This document shows, piece by piece, positions 28,996-35,405 of a stretch of 35,738 nt of DNA. Position 1 is the first letter of the stretch. Each line of letters starts with the position of its first letter. This DNA comes from a virus: the IMG/VR virus record IMGVR_UViG_3300037147_000039, positions 1-35,738 of that record. One strand, given 5' to 3'. The translations under genes and the position numbers were made by a program. The notes under the pieces were generated by a model. It saw only the letters and a list, made by a program, of their open reading frames with translations, searched no databases and had not been told where the DNA came from.

Positions 28996-29799
28996 CTATG
29001 CAGCAAGTTGCTTGTAGAATGCCTTTGGAAACCCATGTGCAATCGCCAGGAGTTCTCGGATGGGAAGATCAACTTGATAGGTCTCTAACATGAAGCGTGG
29101 ATCACGGCTTTGACAACGTAAATGCTCATCAAGAATGTAGTTGTCGTTCGAGGAAATTACAGGTTTGGTCAAAATATTGGTCGGAATAGTGACTTCTATA
29201 CCTTGCCGTTCGATCCACGTAACGAATTCCGATATATCTGTGTCCCGAATTTGTGGAATCTCAATTGGAGTGACATTGAGGACATCCGGCCCACCAAGTG
29301 TCATGTCTTCCTTTAGATGATTAATCGCTGCCCAGCCGTCAATCATGGGACGAATCAATTCTTCACCCAAAATGATCTGTACCGGTAAAGGCTTGATTTC
29401 TGAATAGTCGAAATCTTCAGGGATGCTGTACGAAAGACTCAAATGAGGTTGATAAGTAGGCCAGCGGCTTTGTGCGCCCATTGCCTTTGCCTGTTCCCAT
29501 TGCCGGGATAGAACCTCGCTTCGGAACCGCAAAACCAGAGCTTCTCCCAAAATGGATATAGAATAGGTTGCTGGATTGATCCAAATCGATTTGGGATCAG
29601 GTGTATAGGTAGGAACAGCCGTCTCTGAACAAACAACCGTCGCATGAAGTTCGGCAGGCGAAATCGGATTGGGAATCTGATTCTCTTGAATCCATTGGTT
29701 TAGGATTTCAAGACTATGAAGGCTAGGCTTTCTAAAGGAATAGAGTCCGTGATCGGTCGATATGTCTTCGTTTACAAACTGAAGATATGTTTTTGACAT
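28996..29799 (-). CDS. 2H phosphoesterase resembling anti-CBASS Acb1, with capsid-targeting-like N-terminus
   Basis: The 267-aa product has two H-x-T/S motifs: H52-A-T54 (E-L-H-A-T-V-V) and H119-L-S121 (Q-P-H-L-S-L-S-Y), the catalytic pair of 2H phosphoesterases. N-Q-I-P-N-P...E-L-H-A-T recalls T4 Acb1, whose catalytic His residues I remember as 44 and 113; the spacing here is 67 against 69. Acb1 cleaves cyclic nucleotide signals of CBASS defence. The start MSKTYLQFVNE resembles the T4 capsid-targeting sequence, so the enzyme may be injected with the DNA. A C-terminal domain of about 100 aa is unknown. Other 2H roles (RNA ligase-like, cyclic phosphate cleavage) remain possible. Confidence 0.75.
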   Translation of the reverse strand: MSKTYLQFVNEDISTDHGLYSFRKPSLHSLEILNQWIQENQIPNPISPAELHATVVCSETAVPTYTPDPKSIWINPATYSISILGEALVLRFRSEVLSRQWEQAKAMGAQSRWPTYQPHLSLSYSIPEDFDYSEIKPLPVQIILGEELIRPMIDGWAAINHLKEDMTLGGPDVLNVTPIEIPQIRDTDISEFVTWIERQGIEVTIPTNILTKPVISSNDNYILDEHLRCQSRDPRFMLETYQVDLPIRELLAIAHGFPKAFYKQLAA

Positions 29800-29811
29800 C
29801 GATGCCCTAAC

Positions 29812-30201
29812 TTATTTAGGGCAATCCTTTCCTATTAATGACTTTTCCAGAAAACCCTTCCACTCTGGCAAGCTTCGATATTCAATTTTGCAATTGCGTT
29901 CTTTGGCGTCCTCTATTCCCAAGAGCATTCCCGGCGTGACTCCCAAGTCATTGTAGACAGCCGTTAGGTCGCAAACCTCACGAAAGGTGAATCCGGCTCT
30001 AATGCCCAACTCCCTTTCTTCCTTGATCGTGTCGTCTAGGACATCCGGCAGCGTGTAGAGCGCATGGCTGGCAAACGGAGCTTCGTCCCGGAGCAAACAA
30101 TCACGAATTGCCGCCCGGAGATACTTCATATTGATTTCCAGGTTGCTGTAATCGATGCCTTTGTAAGGACTTTCAATGATGACGATGGGAACGTATCTCA
30201 C
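29812..30201 (-). CDS. Nucleoside 2-deoxyribosyltransferase-like protein (DUF7768-type)
   Basis: The 129-aa product has I-I-E-S-P-Y-K-G, then N-M-K-Y-L-R-A-A-I-R-D-C-L-L-R-D-E-A-P-F-A-S-H-A-L-Y-T, then V-L-D-D...E-R-E-L-G-I and Y-N-D-L-G-V-T-P-G-M. From memory this pattern is a DUF7768-type domain related to nucleoside deoxyribosyltransferases (Rossmann-like fold). A role in nucleotide or base salvage, or in nucleotide-signal metabolism, is plausible. The start is GTG 30201, overlapping the TGA of the 61-aa gene by 4 nt. Confidence 0.75.
   Translation of the reverse strand: MRYVPIVIIESPYKGIDYSNLEINMKYLRAAIRDCLLRDEAPFASHALYTLPDVLDDTIKEERELGIRAGFTFREVCDLTAVYNDLGVTPGMLLGIEDAKERNCKIEYRSLPEWKGFLEKSLIGKDCPK
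29813..29819 (-). promoter_or_regulatory. CTAAATA late-type motif before the 2H phosphoesterase gene
   Basis: CTAAATA contains the last codons and overlaps the TAA stop of the 129-aa gene; it ends 13 nt before the ATG at 29799. Confidence 0.5.
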
Positions 30202-30383
30202 TCAACACCCTCGTTATAGACATTCATAGCCATTGCGAAACGCTGAGCTAAGTTGATATCCTCAATGGCAATATTAAATGCCATGTGATACGGGCCGGTG
30301 CCGCTTCCACATTCCAGGTAAATGGAGTCGTCTATTCGTTGAATGGCTCTCCAATCGGTTGCTGTCAGTGGTATTTTAGACAT
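30198..30383 (-). CDS. Small hypothetical protein, 61 aa
   Basis: Not recognised. One strand pair (S-I-Y-L-E-C-G-S-G-T-G-P-Y-H-M-A-F) is followed by a helix (I-N-L-A-Q-R-F-A-M-A-M-N-V-Y). The ATG overlaps the oxygenase gene by 8 nt and the stop overlaps the next GTG by 4 nt, so it is embedded in one operon. Confidence 0.65.
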   Translation of the reverse strand: MSKIPLTATDWRAIQRIDDSIYLECGSGTGPYHMAFNIAIEDINLAQRFAMAMNVYNEGVE

Positions 30384-30945
30384 AATGCATGAAAGTGTTC
30401 AACGTGTAGCGATCACCAGACAGCGGCTCTTCTTCACTGAATGGATACATCCACAATGAAGGGAACACAACCAAACGAGACTTCTTGGGTTGAATCCGAA
30501 TGTTAAAGTGTGGAAAGAAAATTTCGCCGCCTTGCTCTACATCGTTCAAAAACCAAAACAACGACAGGAAACGACGGGCAGAGGCATAGTTAGTGACCGA
30601 TGCATGAAACATATGGCGGTCGGGTTTCTCTTGCTTGGCCCGATATTTGTTGATGCGGAACTGCTCAGCGCCCACTTGTTCGGGAAACATGTGGCCGGTG
30701 ATGTCTTTCCGGTACTTGCCCAGCGCCAGTTCAGCGATCCGCAACAGGGGTGGTTGAAGGTCTGCCATGCTTTCTTGCTTGGAAAGGTTCAATTCAACAC
30801 ACGACCGTTGAAGCTCTTCGTTGGCGTTCTGTTGAACCATGACTTCCATGGTCTGTTTTGAATCATCAAATCGTTTGATGATTTCGTCACAGAAATCGGG
30901 CGGCATGGCGCTCTCGTAAATTTTGATGTAATCTGTCAAAAACAT
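30376..30945 (-). CDS. 2OG-Fe(II) oxygenase-fold protein, possibly lacking iron ligands
   Basis: The 189-aa product matches the prolyl-4-hydroxylase-like fold of T4-like phage oxygenases: F-R-I-N-K-Y near 96, L-F-W-F-L-N-D-V-E-Q-G-G-E at 129-141, I-Q-P-K-K-S-R-L-V-V-F-P-S-L-W, then G-D-R-Y-T-L-N-T with the 2OG-binding Arg179. The expected H-x-D/E reads H114-A-S116, and the distal His position reads M-Y-P-F-S, without His. It may therefore be inactive or altered. The start is ATG 30945 (M-F-L-T-D-Y). An open extension to 31026 would read through a 16-bp stem-loop and is not coding-like. Confidence 0.75.
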   Translation of the reverse strand: MFLTDYIKIYESAMPPDFCDEIIKRFDDSKQTMEVMVQQNANEELQRSCVELNLSKQESMADLQPPLLRIAELALGKYRKDITGHMFPEQVGAEQFRINKYRAKQEKPDRHMFHASVTNYASARRFLSLFWFLNDVEQGGEIFFPHFNIRIQPKKSRLVVFPSLWMYPFSEEEPLSGDRYTLNTFMHYV

Positions 30946-30958
30946 GATAGGCTTTCTT

Positions 30959-31028
30959 TTTTGAAGAACGCAAGAAAGGGCGGGCTTGCCATTGCTGGCA
31001 AGAATATTCGGGCTTGCGTTCTTCAAAA
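30959..31028. repeat. 16-bp perfect inverted repeat between helicase and oxygenase genes
   Basis: TTTTGAAGAACGCAAG (30959-30974) is the perfect complement of 31013-31028. Inside the 38-nt loop, CTTGCC/GGCAAG (30985-30990 with 30997-31002) form a second hairpin. On the plus strand T5 follows close by; on the minus strand no T-run follows. It begins 4 nt after the helicase stop and may be a 3'-end or processing structure. Confidence 0.75.
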
Positions 31029-31032
31029 CTTT

Positions 31033-32658
31033 TTAGACGTTCAATCTCTTTCCAGCGGTTTTTACGACTTTAGTAATCATACTTCCACTTGGTTTGTACT
31101 CAGCAGTTTCTGCCTTGATTGCGCCACGCCGCCGCTCTGCGTCCTCTACGGCTTCACGAAACGGCGGTTCGATGTCAATATCGAACACCGGCTCGGCAGT
31201 TTTCATCTTCGGTTCCTCTGTACCCGAATCGTCATCGGGCGCTTCCCACGGTGCCCGTTCATTATTTTCTGTTTCATTCAGAAGCACAGGGATTCGGGGT
31301 GAGGCGGCTGCACCATCGTTGTTCAAATTTTCTTGAGCGGCTTCATCCAAGTTGTAAAGCTTCATCTTGGATTTATCCACACCAATCAAGAAACGGTTCA
31401 TGCTGCTACCCGTTTCTACATTGCGCATGTTGACATCGCCGTATCGATTCTTGAGGATCTTTACCAAGAGTTGATTCATGGACGCCAATTGCTCATCCGT
31501 GATGAGCGCAAACATGAAATCAGCCGTGGCAGGCAATCCAAATGACTCAGCGGTATTCGTGAGATCCGGGTCGTTGTTGTTGAACCCGGCCCTGTTCATC
31601 TGCGTTGCCGACCAAACTGGTACGTTAAACTCGACACCAAACCCACGTAGTTCTTCTGCAATGGCCTTGACATATTCATACATTCCACCATTGCCGATCT
31701 TGACTCGGCTAGAAGCGCAAATGTTCAGGTAATCAATGAAGACGACATCCGGCTTGAATTTCTTCTTCAGGAGAAGTTCATTCATCAAATGCCGGAAGTG
31801 TCCCACGTGCGCCTGCGCCGTTGCGTATTCCTTGATGATAAGCCGACCACCTTTAGCTCGGGAATTTATTCGAGTCATGCGTGCGTCAAAATTGACCTTC
31901 GGCATGTCCTTCAATTCATCTAACGGAAGGTCCATCAGATTGGCGTCAATACGCTCGGCGATGCGCTCTTCCGCCATTTCGAGTGTGATGTAAAGGACGT
32001 TTTTGTTTTGGTTCGCTAGATAATTGGCTGCTACATCGCACATAAAGAGTGACTTGCCAACCCCAGTCCCGGCCAAGATGATATTCAGGGTCTTATTAGG
32101 GACTCCGTTCTTAGTGATCTTGTTAAAGTAGTCCAGATGAAATGGGATGCGCTTCTCTACCAGCTTGTAAAAATCAAAGCGGGCTTCGGCGTCTTCCAGA
32201 TAATCATGACCTACTTTGTTGTCGAAACTGACTGCAATGGCGTCTTGAAGCAACTTCGGGATAATTCCCTTTGATTTCTTTCCACTCTTGTCATCCAAAA
32301 TGTTGATGGCTTCTAAGACGGCATTGTGGATCGCACGTTCTTGGCACCAAGATTCAGTTTGTGATAACAACCATTCGGGATTGGGTTTTTCTTCCTTCTC
32401 TTTCTCAAGCTCACCGACATAAGACACAATTTCTTCGTACTGATCTTGAGCGATGGTGGGTGTGTTGTTGATGTCCAGCAAGATCGCCTCTTTGCTGGGT
32501 AATGTTTGAAACTTCTCCAAGAACTGGCGCACGCCTAAAAAGATGTTGCGTTCGGTCTGATCCTGAAAATACTTCTCGTCGATAAAAGGCAACACTTGTC
32601 GTGTGTAGCCTTCTTCATACATGAGTCCCCTCAAGATAATTGCTTCTAATCTATCCAT
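31033..32658 (-). CDS. 41: Replicative DNA helicase (T4 gp41-type, DnaB family)
   Basis: The 541-aa product has a helical N-terminal domain (about 1-110) and a RecA-like motor: Walker A A-G-T-G-V-G-K-S at 196-203, Y-I-T-L-E-M-A-E-E-R near 225-232 (motif with catalytic Glu), Walker B V-V-F-I-D309-Y-L-N, and V-W-S-A-T-Q-M-N-R-A near 345. The order and the L-E-M-A-E-E-R and F-I-D-Y-L-N segments fit T4 gp41. About 90 C-terminal residues are an acidic, probably disordered tail. It unwinds the fork 5'-3' and works with the gp61-type primase. It overlaps the MazG-like gene by 8 nt. Confidence 0.93.
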   Translation of the reverse strand: MDRLEAIILRGLMYEEGYTRQVLPFIDEKYFQDQTERNIFLGVRQFLEKFQTLPSKEAILLDINNTPTIAQDQYEEIVSYVGELEKEKEEKPNPEWLLSQTESWCQERAIHNAVLEAINILDDKSGKKSKGIIPKLLQDAIAVSFDNKVGHDYLEDAEARFDFYKLVEKRIPFHLDYFNKITKNGVPNKTLNIILAGTGVGKSLFMCDVAANYLANQNKNVLYITLEMAEERIAERIDANLMDLPLDELKDMPKVNFDARMTRINSRAKGGRLIIKEYATAQAHVGHFRHLMNELLLKKKFKPDVVFIDYLNICASSRVKIGNGGMYEYVKAIAEELRGFGVEFNVPVWSATQMNRAGFNNNDPDLTNTAESFGLPATADFMFALITDEQLASMNQLLVKILKNRYGDVNMRNVETGSSMNRFLIGVDKSKMKLYNLDEAAQENLNNDGAAASPRIPVLLNETENNERAPWEAPDDDSGTEEPKMKTAEPVFDIDIEPPFREAVEDAERRRGAIKAETAEYKPSGSMITKVVKTAGKRLNV

Positions 32659-32977
32659 TTGCCTCTACTACTTCTTTGCGTTCTTGTAGCTTTCCAATCA
32701 CCATCTCAATGCATTCGTCAGGAGTTGTTTCCCAGAATTCACAGAGACCCAACAATACGAAGAACAAATCGCCCAATTCCCCTTTGATCTTTTCGACGTT
32801 GCCGGTTTCCAAATCAGGACGGTACTCACGTCCGAAATATGTATTGGCTGCACCGGCGATCTCCCCGCCTTCCTCCAGGAGCTTGGAAAGAATCCTGTCG
32901 TGGGTTGCCTTGGTGCGATCAGGGAGCGGGAACATGACCTTCCGCAGCACCATTGCTCGGTTGTAGGTTTCAATCAT
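32651..32977 (-). CDS. MazG-like nucleotide pyrophosphohydrolase
   Basis: The 108-aa product has the all-alpha NTP-pyrophosphatase signature: K-L-L-E-E-G-G-E (E-E-x-x-E) near 32-39 and E-L-G-D-L-F-F-V-L-L (E-x-x-D) near 67-76. These acids bind Mg. Phage MazG-like enzymes hydrolyse non-canonical or excess NTPs, or have been proposed to lower ppGpp. The ATG at 32977 overlaps the stop of the 237-aa gene; a TTG lies one codon earlier. Confidence 0.85.
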   Translation of the reverse strand: MIETYNRAMVLRKVMFPLPDRTKATHDRILSKLLEEGGEIAGAANTYFGREYRPDLETGNVEKIKGELGDLFFVLLGLCEFWETTPDECIEMVIGKLQERKEVVEANG

Positions 32978-33683
32978 CAATTTTTACAATCTTAAACAAT
33001 TTTGCTTGCTTGGCATTGAAACAAGAAGGTGGAACGTACACTAGTAGTTTTGGTCTGTTTTTTTGCCAATCAGTTTTTCTCTTTTCTTGAATGCATTTCA
33101 CTTCGATTTTTTTCCCGTTGTCACCAGGATGTTGTTGGCTCTTGAATGTAAATTGCTTCAATTCATCAAATAATTTAGTATTTGGTTGCCAATCAATCTT
33201 GCCATTTGAATTTCGTTGCAACGTGTTGATCCATGTGGCCAAGCGGGAATCAATTTCAGTTCTATTTTTTGAAGTGCGAAATTCAGCGAGTACATCGGCA
33301 ATAAGAGCTTTGTGGGCTGTACCACTTACCAAGTACATTGAGTCTGCAATTCGACAGGTAAACCATTTGTACTTACTGCGCCCATCTCTCCCGACTACTG
33401 TATCAGGGTGATCCAAACCACAATATGGCTCATATTCATCCGATCCCAAATCCTTAAAGATATGAGCTTTTTCCGGGTTAGGATCTCTTCCTTTTATTTG
33501 CAGCGGCTCACGTGTGCCATCTGCCATCTTCAGAAAACGATCAATTCCTTCGTATATGTCTTCTTGTTTGGTGGCACTTTCGACGGTGTAACCATTTTTA
33601 TGAAGAGTGTTTGCTTGTTCTTTTTCGTCTTGGGTTCCAATTTCCATGGATTCTACATTGGTTAAGGTTGCTTGTTCAATCAT
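32970..33683 (-). CDS. Hypothetical protein with possible PD-(D/E)xK-like nuclease core, 237 aa
   Basis: No clear family. An N-terminal helix (E-Q-A-N-T-L-H-K-N-G-Y) is followed by E-D-I-Y-E-G-I-D48 and, 13 residues later, L-Q62-I-K64. This recalls the D...(D/E/Q)-x-K active site of PD-(D/E)xK nucleases. The remainder contains G-L-D-H-P-D-T-V-V-G-R-D-G-R-S-K and a Lys-rich C-terminus. It lies among recombination genes and is coupled to neighbours by an ATGA overlap at its start and an 8-nt overlap at its end. The nuclease idea is tentative. Confidence 0.65.
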   Translation of the reverse strand: MIEQATLTNVESMEIGTQDEKEQANTLHKNGYTVESATKQEDIYEGIDRFLKMADGTREPLQIKGRDPNPEKAHIFKDLGSDEYEPYCGLDHPDTVVGRDGRSKYKWFTCRIADSMYLVSGTAHKALIADVLAEFRTSKNRTEIDSRLATWINTLQRNSNGKIDWQPNTKLFDELKQFTFKSQQHPGDNGKKIEVKCIQEKRKTDWQKNRPKLLVYVPPSCFNAKQAKLFKIVKIDD

Positions 33684-33898
33684 AATGTCGTTTTTTCGTT
33701 CGCTCCATTCCAGCTATGAATATCTTTCATTGCGAAGATGCGTTCTTCGTTCTTCGCTTCGTCATGCACCAACAGAAGCCACTGAGGTTCAATGTGGTAT
33801 TTTGTACTACCCCAATACAAGAGCTTTGGTGTTATCAGACGATCACTAGTCACACCCTTCCAATTGGTGTAATTAACTGTTATCGCTTTGGGGTCCAC
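33680..33898 (-). CDS. Small conserved phage protein, WYL-like, 72 aa
   Basis: The product reads as a small beta barrel: I-T-V-N-Y-T-N-W-K-G, R-L-I-T-P-K-L-L-Y-W-G-S-T-K-Y-H, P-Q-W-L-L-L-V-H-D, R-I-F-A-M-K-D-I. This order (basic Y-x-N, R-x-I-x-P, Q-W-L-L) is that of small WYL-like domains in phages and hosts, thought to bind ligands or nucleic acid. The start is GTG 33898, inside the end of the 94-aa gene (26-nt overlap). Confidence 0.7.
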   Translation of the reverse strand: MDPKAITVNYTNWKGVTSDRLITPKLLYWGSTKYHIEPQWLLLVHDEAKNEERIFAMKDIHSWNGANEKTTL

Positions 33899-34157
33899 GC
33901 TTCAAACCACGCTCAAATAGCGCCAGAAAAATGCCATTCACAAACTCTTTGAAGGCCGGATCTTCCGCATTGAAATCGGCAGGCTCCAGAACATCGTAAT
34001 CAAATTCGATTACTGCATCGCCCACCCGGAGCCGCTCGCCAATCTTCAAGCGAACTCCCTGGTATGGCGCTTCAACGATCCGAACTATACAATTCGATAG
34101 CTTAGATCGGTCGGCATCGGGATCAAATTGGAAGCGTGAAAGATATTGTTCGTACAT
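33873..34157 (-). CDS. Hypothetical protein, 94 aa, next to uvsX
   Basis: Not assigned. A beta-rich centre (C-I-V-R-I-V-E-A-P-Y-Q-G-V-R-L-K-I-G-E-R-L, V-I-E-F-D-Y-D-V-L) is followed by a helix (F-K-E-F-V-N-G-I-F-L-A-L-F). Its ATG shares one base with the uvsX stop (TAATG), so expression is tied to uvsX. Confidence 0.75.
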   Translation of the reverse strand: MYEQYLSRFQFDPDADRSKLSNCIVRIVEAPYQGVRLKIGERLRVGDAVIEFDYDVLEPADFNAEDPAFKEFVNGIFLALFERGLKRGPQSDNS

Positions 34158-35362
34158 TATTTTTCTTTTTCAAGAGTAGGTTCTGGTTCATCGGGCATTG
34201 GCTCATCAGAGAAAATTTCGTCCTCAGGAACTGTCTCATTCTTTCCAAAACGGAATTCCCGAATGCACAGTTCTTCAAAAGCTGCAATGTTATCCGGCGT
34301 CGTGAAATATGTTGCCGGTTTCGCTTCGATCTCTTTCTTGGTAGCAATCTGGCCGTCAGGGAATTTGTAGCAATAAGATTTGATGCCATTTCCCTTCTCA
34401 CCCGTTCCCAAAATCAACAGGCCGGAGTTCTTGCCGAGATCGAATAGTCCCCAATACTTGTCTAGGCCCATATCATGGGTAAGCAGCATGTCTGCCGTCT
34501 TGCCGTAGCGAGTGAAACGGCTCTTTTCAAGCGTTGCCGTCAAGACACTGCCCAACACATCTGTCTTGTCGGTTTCGTCACGAAGCTTCTTCTTCGACAG
34601 AAACACAATAGAAGATGCGGCATACTTTAAGCCACCACCACCTGACATCTTTTTCTTTTCACCATACGGGTCCATCGTTTCGTAGGTGTGATTGGTCATC
34701 AGCATCGGGCAATTGGCTTCGCCCAACTTGATGGTGAGCACACGGAACAGACCACGGATCAACCCAGGTCGGGTCATGTCACGTGTCTCTTCACCCTTCT
34801 TGTTGGTAGCGCCAGAAGCAATGTCTGCCATTTCCTTTGTGGTTGACAGGTTGCCCAGTGAATCCAACACGTACATCATCGGCGGGCGACTTTCTTCTGG
34901 TTTTGCCAAGTAAGCATCAATCAAATTGATTGCCAGTTGACGGAATTCCTGAATAGTCTTAACCCGGCGCTTGTGGACACGATGAGTATCAATGCCCCGC
35001 TCGCTCATCATCTCTTCGGTGATGGCGTCTTCTGAATCGAAATAGAAAACATGGCCCTTCGGATTGTCGTCCAGGAAGGTCTTAACAACTTGTAGAGCGA
35101 TGAAGCTCTTTCCGGTCGCTTCCTCACCGGCCAGACAGGTGATCTTGTTCCCAGCGAGTCCGCCATGCATCATGGACCCGGCCAAGAGAGCATTCAGTGT
35201 CAATGATCCAGTGCTGTAGAATTTCGTAACAGCAGCTTCATCAACTTCGGCGACAACTGGGATATCTACACCAGCATCGCTCAGGATTTCATCGAAAAAA
35301 TCACTATCTTTCTTCTTCGATTTCTTCTTGATTTCTACTTCTTCAACTTTCTTTTTGGCCAT
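34157..35362 (-). CDS. uvsX: UvsX/RecA-type recombinase
   Basis: The 401-aa product has a Lys-rich N-terminus, then a RecA core: Walker A G-E-E-A-T-G-K-S at 79-86, F-Y-F-D-S-E-D-A (about 106-113, with the catalytic Glu) and Walker B M-Y-V-L-D167-S-L-G. A DNA-binding loop region includes M-S-G-G-G-G-L-K-Y-A-A-S. Length and order match T4 UvsX (391 aa). The C-terminus is acidic (P-M-P-D-E-P-E-P-T-L-E), as in T4. It catalyses strand exchange for recombination-dependent replication. A TTGACA-N16-TCTAAT promoter precedes it. Confidence 0.95.
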   Translation of the reverse strand: MAKKKVEEVEIKKKSKKKDSDFFDEILSDAGVDIPVVAEVDEAAVTKFYSTGSLTLNALLAGSMMHGGLAGNKITCLAGEEATGKSFIALQVVKTFLDDNPKGHVFYFDSEDAITEEMMSERGIDTHRVHKRRVKTIQEFRQLAINLIDAYLAKPEESRPPMMYVLDSLGNLSTTKEMADIASGATNKKGEETRDMTRPGLIRGLFRVLTIKLGEANCPMLMTNHTYETMDPYGEKKKMSGGGGLKYAASSIVFLSKKKLRDETDKTDVLGSVLTATLEKSRFTRYGKTADMLLTHDMGLDKYWGLFDLGKNSGLLILGTGEKGNGIKSYCYKFPDGQIATKKEIEAKPATYFTTPDNIAAFEELCIREFRFGKNETVPEDEIFSDEPMPDEPEPTLEKEK

Positions 35363-35377
35363 ACGTCTCTATATTCC

Positions 35378-35405
35378 ATTAGATCATTGATCGCTATTTT
35401 GTCAA
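35378..35405 (-). promoter_or_regulatory. Candidate early promoter of uvsX (TTGACA-N16-TCTAAT)
   Basis: -35 TTGACA at 35400-35405 and -10 TCTAAT at 35378-35383, 16 nt apart. The -35 lies within the last codons of the upstream HNH gene. Leader of about 10 nt. Confidence 0.5.

Noticed and set aside
30946-31026. N-terminal extension of the oxygenase-fold protein
   Set aside because: It reads through the 16-bp inverted repeat and has no coding character; the ATG at 30945 begins the recognisable protein.
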